A stretch of 64,000 nt of DNA, taken from contig CAZNZW010000006.1 of NCBI GenBank assembly GCA_964577615.1, positions 1 through 64,000 of the forward strand, written 5' to 3'. A program made the position numbers and the translations under genes. The DNA is from QNYZ01 sp964577615. GTDB taxonomy: Bacteria > Desulfobacterota > Desulfobacteria > Desulfobacterales > QNYZ01. The notes beneath the pieces were generated by a model. That model was not told the DNA's origin. It did no database searches and saw only the letters and a program-made list of their open reading frames with translations. Below are positions 25,800-34,848 of the stretch, one piece after another (position 1 is the stretch's first letter; the number at the start of each line of letters is the position of its first letter).

Positions 25800-26009
25800 G
25801 CGCTAAAATAACGGTTGCATATTGGGCCGAGAAATATTATCTAAGGCGGCAAAANNNNNNNNNNNNNNNNNNNNNNNNNNNNNNNNNNNNNNNNNNNNNN
25901 NNNNNNNNNNNNNNNNNNNNNNNNNNNNNNNNNNNNNNNNNNNNNNNNNNNNNNGCGCTAAAATAACGGTTGCATATTGGGCCGAGAAATATTATCTAAG
26001 GCGGCAAAA
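25800..26009. other. Scaffold gap (100 N) flanked by identical 55-base ends
   Basis: The N-run covers 25855-25954. The 55 bases before it (25800-25854) are identical to the 55 after it (25955-26009). This is what results when two contigs sharing an assembly overlap are scaffolded with a fixed-size gap. It is most likely not a biological duplication, and the real DNA probably contains the 55 bases once. Confidence 0.85.
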
Positions 26010-26029
26010 AAACATATCAGGGGGAAAAT

Positions 26030-26503
26030 ATGCATAAAGTCTCAATGGGTGTATTATGCATAATGATTATGGTGATATTCGGGGCTACCGCAGGCATGGC
26101 GGGAAACGAAACCGCTGCCGCCGATCAGGATACCCTGTGTATTCCCATGGGTGATTTGACGCTGGCACCGCCGGAAACAGTTGAGGCCAGACGCGCTTCG
26201 GTGGTTTTTCCACATGCGACGCATTTTAATTATGCCTGCATGACCTGCCATCACCAGTGGGATGGAAAAGAGCCGGTTCAGTCCTGTGGAACGACAGGAT
26301 GCCATGATCTCAATGTGCCGCCGGAACCGGGCAATCATGACGATCAGATTTCATATTATAAAAATGCGTTTCATAAAAACTGCATCGGATGCCATCGAAA
26401 AATCAAAGCCTGGAATAAAAAAGTCGCCATGGCCGTCGACGGATCGGATAAACAGGTGCGACCGACCGGGCCCACGGGATGTACCCAATGTCATCCCCAA
26501 TAA
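26030..26503 (+). CDS. Cytochrome c3 family protein (class III, four hemes)
   Basis: A 157-residue exported multiheme cytochrome. A signal peptide covers about residues 1-25. Four heme-attachment motifs are visible: C70xxC73H, C86xxxxC91H, C118xxC121H and C151xxC154H. The CxxxxCH form is typical of class III cytochromes c3. Upstream histidines (PHATHFN, residues 61-65) and NAFHKN are likely distal heme ligands. It would be a periplasmic electron carrier linked to hydrogenases, formate dehydrogenases or membrane complexes of a sulfate reducer. The gene lies just right of the scaffold gap, so its promoter may be disturbed, but the coding region is complete with an AGGGGGA ribosome site. Confidence 0.93.
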   Translation: MHKVSMGVLCIMIMVIFGATAGMAGNETAAADQDTLCIPMGDLTLAPPETVEARRASVVFPHATHFNYACMTCHHQWDGKEPVQSCGTTGCHDLNVPPEPGNHDDQISYYKNAFHKNCIGCHRKIKAWNKKVAMAVDGSDKQVRPTGPTGCTQCHPQ

Positions 26504-26577
26504 TTTTCCATTAATCCGAAATGGCTTCTGCCCACACGGTCAGTACTTTTACGGCGAGGGGTTTGCGAAATAATGCT

Positions 26578-26618
26578 AAACGGGATGCCGGTGTGACCGC
26601 CGGTCTCCCGTTTTTTTT
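26578..26618 (+). terminator. Rho-independent terminator after cytochrome c3
   Basis: AAACGGGA pairs with TCCCGTTT around an inner CCGG/CCGG stem, followed by eight T (26611-26618). It lies 75 bases after the cytochrome stop and before the CorC-type gene. Confidence 0.85.
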
Positions 26619-26648
26619 GAATCCCGCTCCTGCCCGCTGGATACCCGC

Positions 26649-27899
26649 ATGTTAAGCGAATCAATTGTATTGATTGTATTGCTGCTGCTCTCCGGTTTTT
26701 TCTCATCGGCTGAAACGGCCCTGTTTTCCATCAGCCACACCAAGGCCCGGCACCTGGCCAAGGATGGCCGGCGGACCGACAGACTGATTGAAACCATGAA
26801 GAACGATTCCCACCGTCTGCTGACAACCATTTTAATTGGAAACAACATTGTTAACATCGGAGCGGCCGCCCTGGCGACAACCGTTACCATGAAAGTTTTC
26901 CCGGCCTATGCGGTCAGCCTGGCAACGGGGGTGATGACGCTGCTGATCCTGGTTTTCGGCGAAGTTTTCCCCAAATCCATTGCCACCCGGAATAATGTTC
27001 TGATCGGCCGCCTGACGATTTATCCGATTTACTGGCTGTCCGTTGTTTTTTATCCGATACTGATTTTTCTGAATTTTATTCCCCGCCTCACCGGTAAAAT
27101 CAAACCGATTCCAACGGCGACCGAAGAAGAGCTGATGACTTTTGTGGATGTGGTGGAGGAAGAGGGGGAAATCAAACATGAAGAACGGGACCTGATCTAC
27201 AATATCTTTGAATTTGATGACACCCATGCGTCGGAAATCATGACGCCCCGGGCCGATATGTTTGTTGTCGATGCGGATAAACCGTTGGATCTCAAGGCGA
27301 TCAGTCAGTCGGGTTTTACCCGGGTGCCGGTCATCGATGGGGATATCGATCATGTGATCGGTGTGATTAATATCAAGGATCTTTTCGGCCTTCAGGCGGT
27401 CTGCCGGGATGACATCGATATCCGCAACGTTATGCGGGATCCCTATTTTATTCCCGAAAACATCAAGCTTGATTCGCTGCTCACCCAGTTTAAAAAGCGG
27501 CGGAGCCATCTGGCCATCGTCGTGGACGAGCATGGCGGCGTGGCCGGGTTGATTTCTCTGGAAGACGTTATTGAAGAACTCGTGGGCGAGATCAGCGATG
27601 AAACCGACCGGGAAGAGCCGCAGATTTTAAAAACAAAAAGCAACGAGTGGCTCGTGCCGGGAAAATCGGAAATCGACGAAGTGAATGAAAAAATACCGAT
27701 CAATATCCCGGATTCCCCTGAATATGACACTTTTTCCGGATATATTCTGGACCGGATCGGCCGGATTCCCGAGGAAAAGGAAGTGATCCCGCTGGACGGA
27801 TTCGAAGCGGTTGTCAAAACGATGCGGGGCAACCGGATCGAGTCGTTTCTGATCCGGAAAGCCGATCCGAAAGATTCTGCCGGGGAAGACGCCGTCTGA
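26649..27899 (+). CDS. CNNM/CorC-type protein (DUF21, CBS pair, CorC_HlyC)
   Basis: A 416-residue membrane protein of the hemolysin-C/CorC family. The DUF21 domain (about 1-180) has an N-terminal helix, FFSSAETALFSISH, and GNNIVNIGAAALATT. It is followed by two CBS domains: EIMTPRADMFVVD to VIGVINIKDLF, and IPENIKLDSLLTQFKKRR to VAGLISLEDVIEELVGEI. The C-terminal CorC_HlyC domain ends near residue 405. Members act in Mg/Co efflux or divalent-cation homeostasis, with nucleotide sensing by the CBS pair. The ATG lies 30 bases after a strong terminator, so the gene must have a promoter overlapping it or be monocistronic with a short leader. Confidence 0.92.
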   Translation: MLSESIVLIVLLLLSGFFSSAETALFSISHTKARHLAKDGRRTDRLIETMKNDSHRLLTTILIGNNIVNIGAAALATTVTMKVFPAYAVSLATGVMTLLILVFGEVFPKSIATRNNVLIGRLTIYPIYWLSVVFYPILIFLNFIPRLTGKIKPIPTATEEELMTFVDVVEEEGEIKHEERDLIYNIFEFDDTHASEIMTPRADMFVVDADKPLDLKAISQSGFTRVPVIDGDIDHVIGVINIKDLFGLQAVCRDDIDIRNVMRDPYFIPENIKLDSLLTQFKKRRSHLAIVVDEHGGVAGLISLEDVIEELVGEISDETDREEPQILKTKSNEWLVPGKSEIDEVNEKIPINIPDSPEYDTFSGYILDRIGRIPEEKEVIPLDGFEAVVKTMRGNRIESFLIRKADPKDSAGEDAV

Positions 27900-27957
27900 T
27901 TCTCATGCCCGTTTTTCCGGGTGCGCCTCTGTAACGATTATCTGAGCCCATACCTTT

Positions 27958-30393
27958 ATGACATCTTTTTCAGCCTATATTGATGTGGCCATCGCCCTGC
28001 CGGTTCCCACCACATATACCTATGGGATTCCCCGGGAGCGGGCCGGGCGGGTATCTGTCGGGTGCCGGGTGCTGGTGCCGTTTGGTCCCCGGCGGGTCAC
28101 CGGATATATTCTGGCGGTAGTCGATTACAGCGGTGACGACGAGATCAAACCGGTTCTGGAAATCCTGGACGATGTTCCGCTGTTTCCCGAAACCCTGATC
28201 CCCGTTTTCCGCTGGATGGCCGATTATTATATCTATCCCCTGGGCGAGGTGATCAAAACCGCTCTGCCGGGCGGTCTGAACCTTTACGAGCAGACCCGGG
28301 TGATGCTCACCGCGTCCGGAAAAACGGCGCTTGAGCGGCCGGATACACCGGCGCCGATGCGATCGATTCTGGAACGTCTTAAGGCCGGCCCCTGTCATCG
28401 CCGCCATCTGGAACAGCCGCATGGTCAAAAGCGGGTATCGCCGGCATTGTTCAAAAAAATGCAGGCCGCGGGATGGATCTCATTTCAACAGGAAATCGTT
28501 TCCGGTGGAACGCGGTCGAAAACCGAGCGGGTGGCCCGCCTGCTGACGTCCGACGTGACGCCGATGACTGCGGCGCGAAAGAAGATTATCGCCGCTTTGG
28601 CGGACCAGGGGGATCTGGCCCTGGCCGATCTTAAAAAAATTATTCCCACGGCAGCTGCCGTCGTCAGGGGACTGGCCCGGGCCGGGGCGCTGGAGATCTA
28701 CGAGCGGACGGTGTACCGGGATCCTTTTGGCGAACCGGTAAGGCCCGATCACCCGCCAGCTTTAACCGGTGATCAGCAGGCGGTTTTAAAAGAGGTGGGC
28801 GGCGCCCTGGGAAAAGGATTCAAGACGTTTCTGCTGGCTGGCGTCACGGGCAGCGGAAAAACGGAAATCTATCTGTCCCTGGCGCGGCGGGTTCTTGAAA
28901 AGGGCGGGCAGGTGCTGGTCCTCGTGCCGGAAATTGCGCTTATTTCCCAGGTCGAGCGCCGGTTTCGGGCCCGGTTTGGCGAACAGGTGGCGGTTTTGCA
29001 CAGCAGCCTCTCTTCCGGAGAGCGATTTGATCAGTGGCGGCGGATCGTGGCCGGCCAGGCGCCTGTCGTGATCGGGGCGCGGTCCGCCATTTTTGCCCCC
29101 CTGACCCGCCCGGAGCTGATTATTGTTGACGAAGAACATGATACGGCCTTCAAACAGGAGACGGGGCTCAGGTACAATGCCCGGGATCTGGCCGTTGTCC
29201 GGGCAAAGATCAGCGGCGCGGTGGCTCTGCTGGGATCGGCAACGCCCGCGGTACAGACTTTTTACAATACCGAAAATGGCAAATTCCGCCGGGTGGCGCT
29301 GCCCCGGCGGGTCGAAAACCGGCCCATGCCGGTGGTTTCAGTCTTTGATCTGCGTCAGACAAAAGGCATGCGGGGCTCGGTGCGGATTATATCCGAACCG
29401 CTGCACCGGGCCATGCGGGAAACCCTGGACCAGGGAAATCAGGTGCTCCTCTTTCTCAATCGCCGGGGCTTTGCCGGACATTCGGTCTGCCTGGCCTGCG
29501 GTGAACCGGTGCGCTGCCGGTATTGCGACATAACCCTTACCCTGCACCAGTCCCAGCATGCGTACCGCTGCCACTATTGCGGCTTTTCCCGCCCGGAGAC
29601 AATGACATGCGCGGTGTGCGGCTCGGCATCGGTCCGGGCGCTGGGAATCGGCACGGAGAAGGTTGAGGCGCTGGCCCGAAAGCTGTTTCCCGATGCCAGC
29701 GTGGCCCGGATGGACCGGGACACCACGGCCCGCAAGGGTTCAATTCAGCGCATGCTGAAACAGGTCAAGGACGGGAAAATCGATATTCTCGTGGGCACCC
29801 AGATGGTGGCCAAAGGGCATGATTTTCCCAATATCACGCTGGTGGGTATTATCTGTGCGGATCTCTCCCTTGATTTTCCTGATTTTCGTTCCGGCGAACG
29901 GACCTTTCAGCTTCTCGCTCAGGTGGCTGGCCGCACCGGTCGGGGAAATACGCCCGGGCGGGTGATTCTGCAAACGTATAACCCCGGCCATTTTACCATT
30001 CAGGCGGCCCGTGACCAGGACTACCCGCGATTTTATCAGCGGGAAATCCACTTCCGCCAGTCTTTGCGATATCCACCCTTCGCTTTTCTGGTGCAGTTGA
30101 AGATTTCCGGGCGGGACCGGATGAAAACGCGGGATAAAGCCCGGGCGATCGGTACCGCCGGGCAGGCGCTTAAAGCCGGGGCGTCGCGGTTTGCGTCCAT
30201 CACCCTGCTTGGGCCGATTGAGGCGCCCTTGGCGAAGATTTCCGGGCGGTACCGCTGGCAGATATTTATCAAGGGCCTGCGCAGCGCTGATCTGCACGAT
30301 TTTGTCCGGCAGCTGGCCGCAGTGCCATCGCTGCGTTTTAACGACCGGTCTGTCCGCGTGGTCATTGATGTGGATCCGTATTTAATGATGTAG
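27958..30393 (+). CDS. priA: Primosomal protein N' (replication restart helicase PriA)
   Basis: An 811-residue superfamily-2 DNA helicase that restarts stalled replication forks by loading the primosome. The N-terminal 3'-end-binding domain covers about 1-110. Walker A is GVTGSGKTE (near 297) and Walker B is IIVDEEHD (near 390). The zinc-binding module has the paired Cys sets CLACGEPVRCRYC and CHYCGF...CAVCGS (~510-560), and motif VI is QVAGRTGRG. It is longer than the E. coli enzyme (732 residues), mostly in the region before the helicase core. Nothing else in the operon points to a special role. Confidence 0.96.
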   Translation: MTSFSAYIDVAIALPVPTTYTYGIPRERAGRVSVGCRVLVPFGPRRVTGYILAVVDYSGDDEIKPVLEILDDVPLFPETLIPVFRWMADYYIYPLGEVIKTALPGGLNLYEQTRVMLTASGKTALERPDTPAPMRSILERLKAGPCHRRHLEQPHGQKRVSPALFKKMQAAGWISFQQEIVSGGTRSKTERVARLLTSDVTPMTAARKKIIAALADQGDLALADLKKIIPTAAAVVRGLARAGALEIYERTVYRDPFGEPVRPDHPPALTGDQQAVLKEVGGALGKGFKTFLLAGVTGSGKTEIYLSLARRVLEKGGQVLVLVPEIALISQVERRFRARFGEQVAVLHSSLSSGERFDQWRRIVAGQAPVVIGARSAIFAPLTRPELIIVDEEHDTAFKQETGLRYNARDLAVVRAKISGAVALLGSATPAVQTFYNTENGKFRRVALPRRVENRPMPVVSVFDLRQTKGMRGSVRIISEPLHRAMRETLDQGNQVLLFLNRRGFAGHSVCLACGEPVRCRYCDITLTLHQSQHAYRCHYCGFSRPETMTCAVCGSASVRALGIGTEKVEALARKLFPDASVARMDRDTTARKGSIQRMLKQVKDGKIDILVGTQMVAKGHDFPNITLVGIICADLSLDFPDFRSGERTFQLLAQVAGRTGRGNTPGRVILQTYNPGHFTIQAARDQDYPRFYQREIHFRQSLRYPPFAFLVQLKISGRDRMKTRDKARAIGTAGQALKAGASRFASITLLGPIEAPLAKISGRYRWQIFIKGLRSADLHDFVRQLAAVPSLRFNDRSVRVVIDVDPYLMM

Positions 30394-30416
30394 ATTGCGC
30401 CGACAGCTCGAAAATA

Positions 30417-30445
30417 TTGACATCCGGGGGCTTTTTCGATAGACA
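30417..30445 (+). promoter_or_regulatory. Candidate promoter of the DUF1573 gene
   Basis: TTGACA (30417-30422), a 17-base spacer and TAGACA (30440-30445). The -35 is consensus and the -10 is poor. It lies 54 bases before the ATG, which has its own GGAAAGGAG site. Confidence 0.4.
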
Positions 30446-30498
30446 GTCAGCTTGTTTCCAATACGGAATAGGTATACGAGGGAAAGGAGTTTATCGAT

Positions 30499-31395
30499 AT
30501 GAAAGGCAGAATTGGATTCAAACCGGGGGTTGTCATCTGCATGGTCGTGCTGTGGGCGTGCCCGCCCTGCCTGGCCGGGCAGAACAATATTACGGTGGAT
30601 TCGCCCCAGACGTCGGCCGCCGGTCAGAGCGTCAGTTCGGATACATCCGCCGGGCATCTCAAGGCAACGGGAAATGCCGAGGCGGTGGATCATATTTTTC
30701 AGTTTAAGCCGGTACTCGAAGGCGAAACAGTGACCCATGTGTTTAAAATCCGGAATACGGGTATGGGGGAACTCAAGATTCTAAAAGTGCGTACCGGGTG
30801 AGGGTGCACGGCGGCTTCGTATTCGAAGTCAATCCCTCCCGGTGGAGAGGGCACGCTGACGGCCAAAGTCATGACCCGGGGATATGGCGGGCATCAGATA
30901 ATTAAACGAATTACCGTGCAGACCGATGACAGTGAACACCCCCGGCTGCAACTGGTGGTCAAGGGAAAGGTAAACAAGTTTGTCACTATGCGGCCTGCGC
31001 GGGTTCGACTGGATGGGGCTCTGGGGACGGTGATCAAACAGAATGTCACGATTGTCCCCGAGAAGGCCTACCCGTTTAAAATCATTGGGACAACGGTGAA
31101 ACCGGGCGGTCACATCAAAACCGCGCTGGAAGAAAAAATGGGTGAAAATGGCCCGGAATATGTGCTTGATGTTGAGAATACGTATCAAAAAGTCGGTCGG
31201 TATTTCGAAACCGTGGTACTGAAAACCGATAATAAAATCCGGCCGACGCTGGAAGTTCGGGTTTACGGAAATATTATGGAAAATAAACCCCGGACGCCGC
31301 CGGCTACTGAAAAGCCGGCGGTCAAATCAGCGCCGACCGGGGAGAACGGCGGTGGTGTTTCGATCAAGGTATCGAAAGAGGCCAAGACCCAGTGA
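30499..31395 (+). CDS. DUF1573 protein with in-frame UGA, probable selenoprotein (Sec101)
   Basis: Two open stretches in the same frame are separated only by one TGA (30799-30801); read through, they give a 298-residue protein. It has a signal peptide (ends near ACPPCLAG) and a DUF1573 domain from about 70. In DUF1573 proteins, KVxTSCGCT is the conserved motif; here it reads ILKVRTG-UGA-GCTAASYSKSIPPGGEG, so UGA replaces the first Cys of CGC. Homology continues unbroken after the UGA, through KRITVQTDD and LVVKGKV. A second domain-like half (~165-260) lacks the cysteines. A hairpin right after the UGA fits a bacterial SECIS. Function is unknown, but a Sec-Gly-Cys pair suggests periplasmic thiol/redox chemistry. 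A C-to-A error or mutation is the alternative. Without readthrough the first half would be a 100-residue fragment. Confidence 0.75.
30801..30837 (+). promoter_or_regulatory. Candidate bacterial SECIS hairpin
   Basis: GGCTTCG (30813-30819) pairs with CGAAGTC (30824-30830), including one G-U pair, around the loop UAUU; opening the closing pair gives a six-base loop beginning GU. A basal AGGG (30801-30804) / CCCU (30834-30837) stem closes the structure. The loop G at 30819 is 17 bases after the UGA, inside the usual window for bacterial SECIS loops (roughly 16-37). The fit is reasonable but unproven. Confidence 0.5.
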
Positions 31396-31420
31396 TGTCC
31401 GATATATGGAGGAAACATTC

Positions 31421-31992
31421 GTGATTCGGGCAGTGATCTTTGATTGTGATGGCGTGATGTTTGATACCGTCAAAGCCAACACGGCTTACTACAACCGGGT
31501 ATTGGCACACTTTGACCGCCCGGAGATGACTCCGGCGCAATTCGAATTTATCCAGATGCACACCGTGGCGGAAAGCATTTCTTTCCTGTTCAAAGAGGAT
31601 GCCGCCATCCAGGCGGCGACGGCCTATCGGGATGCAATGGGGTATGCGCCGTTCTATCAATTGATGGAGATCGAACCGGATCTGAAACCGTTGCTGGCGA
31701 AAATACGGCCTCGGTACCCGGTTGCCGTTGCGACCAACCGGAGCGATACCATCGGCCAGGTGCTGATGGTCCACGGCCTGGAAGGCGCGTTTGAACTCGT
31801 GGTCAGCGCCCTGGACGTGCCCCGCCCCAAGCCCCATCCGGATCCTCTTCTTAAAGTTGTCGACCATTTTAATATCAAACCGGATGAGGCGATCTATATC
31901 GGCGATTCCAGTCTGGATGAGCAGGCGGCCCGGGCCGCGGGGATGCCGCTGGTGGCGTACCGCAACCGGTCACTGCGCGCCGCGGCCCACAT
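31421..31992 (+). CDS. HAD-superfamily hydrolase (3' end lost in gap)
   Basis: About 190 residues of a phosphoglycolate-phosphatase-like HAD enzyme. Motif I is IFDCDGVMFDT (nucleophile Asp and acid Asp), motif II is VATNRSD, the motif III Lys is in RPKPHPDP, and motif IV is IYIGDSSLDEQAARAAG. The alpha-helical cap lies between motifs I and II. The GTG at 31421 is preferred because a GGAGG sits eight bases upstream. An ATG at 31406 in frame would overlap that ribosome site. Only the last ~20 residues should be missing. It follows the DUF1573 gene by 25 bases and is probably cotranscribed. The phosphorylated substrate is unknown. Confidence 0.88.
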
Positions 31993-32092
31993 NNNNNNNN
32001 NNNNNNNNNNNNNNNNNNNNNNNNNNNNNNNNNNNNNNNNNNNNNNNNNNNNNNNNNNNNNNNNNNNNNNNNNNNNNNNNNNNNNNNNNNNN
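31993..32092. other. Scaffold gap (100 N) between convergent genes
   Basis: A fixed-size N-run that removes the 3' ends of the HAD gene (plus strand) and the TPR gene (minus strand). Unlike the first gap, its two flanks do not share sequence, so an unknown length is missing. Confidence 0.95.
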
Positions 32093-32634
32093 CCGGTTTC
32101 CGCATAGGCGGCCGCCAGGGTATCGAGAAAGTTGGGGGTGGTTTTCAGGTTGATGACCCGGCGGGAGAGGCCCAGGGATTTTTTCCCGTTGCGGTATTTT
32201 TTATCCGGGCAGACAGCCAGCATCCATGCCAGCTGATTCAGCGCGTCGGCGTCTTTCGGGTTTCTGGCCAGGGCGGTTTTCAGGTTTTTTTCAGCCTGCA
32301 GATAATCCCCGACGCGAAATTGGGCCACGCCCAGGCTGGTGTATACACCCGGCAAATCAGGTTTGATGGCGATCGCATGGGTATAATCGGTCATGGCCTT
32401 CTCGAGGTGCCCCTGGTAATATTGGGCGATTCCCCGATAATGGAATGCCTCGGCATCTTTGGCGTCATTTTTAATGGCTTTGGATAAAACCTTAATCGCT
32501 TCGCCAAAGCGCTGTGCCTTTAAAAAAGCAACCCCCTGGCGGGTCATATCTGATGCGCCGAAACTCAGTGAGGCAATGGCCAGCAATACGATGACCAAAA
32601 GCTGGCTGCTTATTCTTTTGTGTGCGAGCATCAT
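32093..32634 (-). CDS. TPR-repeat protein (3' end lost in gap)
   Basis: About 180 residues are visible. A signal peptide or N-terminal anchor covers residues ~9-26. At least three tetratricopeptide repeats follow: GVAFLKAQRFGEAIKVLSKAI, then AFHYRGIAQYYQGHLEKAM, then VYTSLGVAQFRVGDYLQAEKNLKTAL, with a fourth partial repeat (ALNQLAWMLAVCPD) whose form is common in Desulfobacterota TPR proteins. TPRs build protein-protein interfaces, and the partner is unknown. The protein is probably periplasmic. The start has a GGAGGAGAG site and two adjacent ATGs. The right end is inside the N-run. Confidence 0.87.
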
Positions 32635-32740
32635 TCTCTCTCCTCCTTTGTTCTAACGGGCGCGGTGCCGGTGCCTGTCAGGGCGAGTCATTTGGATTGA
32701 TCCCATTCAGTATCAGGATTCGGTTGAAAACACCATGAGT

Positions 32741-33877
32741 TTACCTGTTCTTCGGTGAGTCAGTGATGGTGGTGCCCGAATCAGCTTTCGTGTTTATGCT
32801 GGGCCAGGACGACAGCACGGTTTCAACCAGCGTGGCCAGCGGGATGGCAAAAAAGACGCCCCAGAACCCCCAGATCCCCCCGAATATCAGCACGGCCGTG
32901 ATAATGGCCACGGGGTGCAGGTTGACCACTTCCGAGAGCAGCAGGGGCGCCAGCAGATTGCCGTCGAGAAGTTGAATTACCCCGTATGCAATAATGAGCG
33001 TGGCCGATTGCGAGGAAAACCCCCATTGGAAAAAGCCCATCATGGCCACCGGCAGCGTGGTGACCGTGACGCCGATATACGGCACCAGAACGGATAATCC
33101 CACCAGCAGCCCCACCAGCATGGCGTAGCGCAGATCCAGAAAGAGAAAAACCAGATAGGAAACCGCCCAGATAATGAGGATTTCCCAGAATTTTCCCCGG
33201 ATATAGTTTCCGATCTGGCGGTCAACATTGCGCCAGACGCGGTCGGAGAGCGCCCGGTTGTCCGGCAAAAAACGGCCAATCCATTGCAGAATCAGGTCCT
33301 TGTCCTTTAAAAAAAAGAAAACGAGGAGCGGCAGCAGGACGAGGTAGACAAGAAAGGTGACCAGCCCGCGAACCGACGCAACCGATAATCCGAGCAGCCG
33401 CTGCCCCATGCGCCCCAGTTCCATCTGCAGAAAGTGCACCACGGCCAGAACCTGTTCCGGAGAGATAAAATCAGGATATTTCTCCGGCAGATGCATCAGC
33501 TGCTGCTGCCCCCGGCCAACCATTGCCGGCAGTTCACCGGCCACCTGGCCCACCTGAAGTGACAGTTTGGGCAGCAGCCAGAATAACAGAAAAACCAGAA
33601 AGGCAATGAAAGTAAAAAAGACAATGAGCACCGCCGCCAGCCGGGGCGTGCGGTGGCGTTGAAAAAATTTCACCAGCCCTTCGAGGAGATAGGCAATCAC
33701 TACGCTGGCCAGTACCGGCATCATGATTCGGCCCAGGGTCAGAATGATGATGGTGCCGCCCAGCAGGATAAAAAATAAAATCAGGACCTGTGGATCCGAA
33801 AAGTGTCGTCGAAACCAGTCACGAATAAGATTCAATGGGCATTTTCCTTTGCGGCCGCATTCGATTGCATCGCTCAT
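32741..33877 (-). CDS. AI-2E family transporter
   Basis: A 378-residue inner-membrane protein with about eight transmembrane helices and a long soluble segment between helices 3 and 4. Family features are the PVLASVVIAYLLEGLV N-terminal helix region, LLPLLVFFFLKDKD, the conserved GNYIRGKFWEILIIWAVSYL stretch, LVPYIGV, and DGNLLAPLLLSEVVNLHPV near the C-terminus. The family was named for autoinducer-2 export, but members also include Na+/H+ antiporters and permeases of unknown substrate, so the cargo is open. The gene stands alone between a TPR gene and a GntR regulator on the same strand. Confidence 0.9.
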   Translation of the reverse strand: MSDAIECGRKGKCPLNLIRDWFRRHFSDPQVLILFFILLGGTIIILTLGRIMMPVLASVVIAYLLEGLVKFFQRHRTPRLAAVLIVFFTFIAFLVFLLFWLLPKLSLQVGQVAGELPAMVGRGQQQLMHLPEKYPDFISPEQVLAVVHFLQMELGRMGQRLLGLSVASVRGLVTFLVYLVLLPLLVFFFLKDKDLILQWIGRFLPDNRALSDRVWRNVDRQIGNYIRGKFWEILIIWAVSYLVFLFLDLRYAMLVGLLVGLSVLVPYIGVTVTTLPVAMMGFFQWGFSSQSATLIIAYGVIQLLDGNLLAPLLLSEVVNLHPVAIITAVLIFGGIWGFWGVFFAIPLATLVETVLSSWPSINTKADSGTTITDSPKNR

Positions 33878-33924
33878 TCATATACCAGAAACAGCGCCGG
33901 ACGGCAAACGATAATTGGCCGGTT

Positions 33925-34677
33925 TTATTTCTGATGTCCGGTATCGGCAGGTGAGGGAAGGCTGGCGTTTATCTTGTCAAACATGGCCCCCGAGGCCTGG
34001 TACGCTGCACCCGGCGCATGGGCCAGGATGGCATCAAAAATCGCCCGGTGCAGGGGAAGAGACGCCTGCTGGATGGCGATGTCGTGAATATCTGCCTTGC
34101 GCGCGAGCTGGACGGCTTTGCGCATGGTATGGCCAATCTGGGCAAGCAGTTCATTGTGACAGGCATCGAGGATGGCGGTGTGGAAGGCCATGTCCTTTTC
34201 AAGGTAATCGTTATAATCGTATTTTTTCGGGTCGTCGAGGGTGGCGGCCATGGCATCAAAGCGGGACCGGATCTCCGCGATCTCGGCATCAGTGGCCCGG
34301 CGGGCGGCCAAGCGGCAGGCTTCGGATTCGATCAGCCGCCGCACTTCGGTAACCTTCTTGAGAAAGAGCTGTTTGTTATCCGATTCTTTTTTGTTTCCCG
34401 CCTCCAGGGTCCAGCGCAGGATATCCGCATCAAAGAGGTTCCAGTCCTCGCGCATTCGGATCTGGGTGCCGATTTTGGGACGGGTGTGGATCAGCCCTTT
34501 TTGGGTCAGTACCTTGGTGGCTTCCCGCAGCACCCCCCGGCTGACATCGTAGGTCTGGCACAGGGCCGTTTCGTTGGGGAGGGTATCGCCCGGGTTAAAC
34601 CGGCCGGAAACGATCTGCCGGCCGATGGCTTCAACCAGGTATTCGTATAATTTGCGGTGAAACAGGGGGCTGGGCAT
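33925..34677 (-). CDS. GntR-family regulator, FadR subfamily (FCD domain)
   Basis: A 250-residue transcription factor. The winged helix (~8-75) contains IVSGRFNPGDTLPNETALCQ and VSRGVLREATKVLTQKGLI, the standard GntR recognition region. The C-terminal FCD domain (~100-235) has Asp/His residues typical of metal- and carboxylate-binding family members (DMAFHTAILDACHN). It is divergent from the ornithine aminotransferase operon, whose -10 box is covered by a dyad. It therefore probably represses that operon and responds to an amino or carboxylic acid. The ATG overlaps no other gene. Confidence 0.9.
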   Translation of the reverse strand: MPSPLFHRKLYEYLVEAIGRQIVSGRFNPGDTLPNETALCQTYDVSRGVLREATKVLTQKGLIHTRPKIGTQIRMREDWNLFDADILRWTLEAGNKKESDNKQLFLKKVTEVRRLIESEACRLAARRATDAEIAEIRSRFDAMAATLDDPKKYDYNDYLEKDMAFHTAILDACHNELLAQIGHTMRKAVQLARKADIHDIAIQQASLPLHRAIFDAILAHAPGAAYQASGAMFDKINASLPSPADTGHQK

Positions 34678-34848
34678 GTGTCTCCTGCCGGTTGATGATT
34701 TTCTGGGGCGACCTGGACCGGGTAATCAGCGTTCTTTTCGGAAACAAACTACCTTTTTCCGTGCCGGGGGGTCAAGTCCTATCGAAACCGGATCATTGGC
34801 AGCTTCACGGGGCCGACGGGTGCCATGCAGGTCAGGGGAAAAATGCCC

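Noticed and set aside
25800..26009. Biological direct repeat or attachment-site pair
   Set aside because: The repeats end exactly at the N-run on one side and begin exactly at it on the other, as expected for overlapping contig ends.
25822..26037. Short frame spanning the first N-run
   Set aside because: It is created by the artificial 100-N spacer and the duplicated contig ends.
30802..31395. DUF1573 gene read as a pseudogene or as two separate genes split at 30801
   Set aside because: Both halves are in the same frame with only one TGA between them, at the exact column of a conserved Cys, with a hairpin directly after it. Selenocysteine explains this better than random decay, though a single-base error is not excluded.
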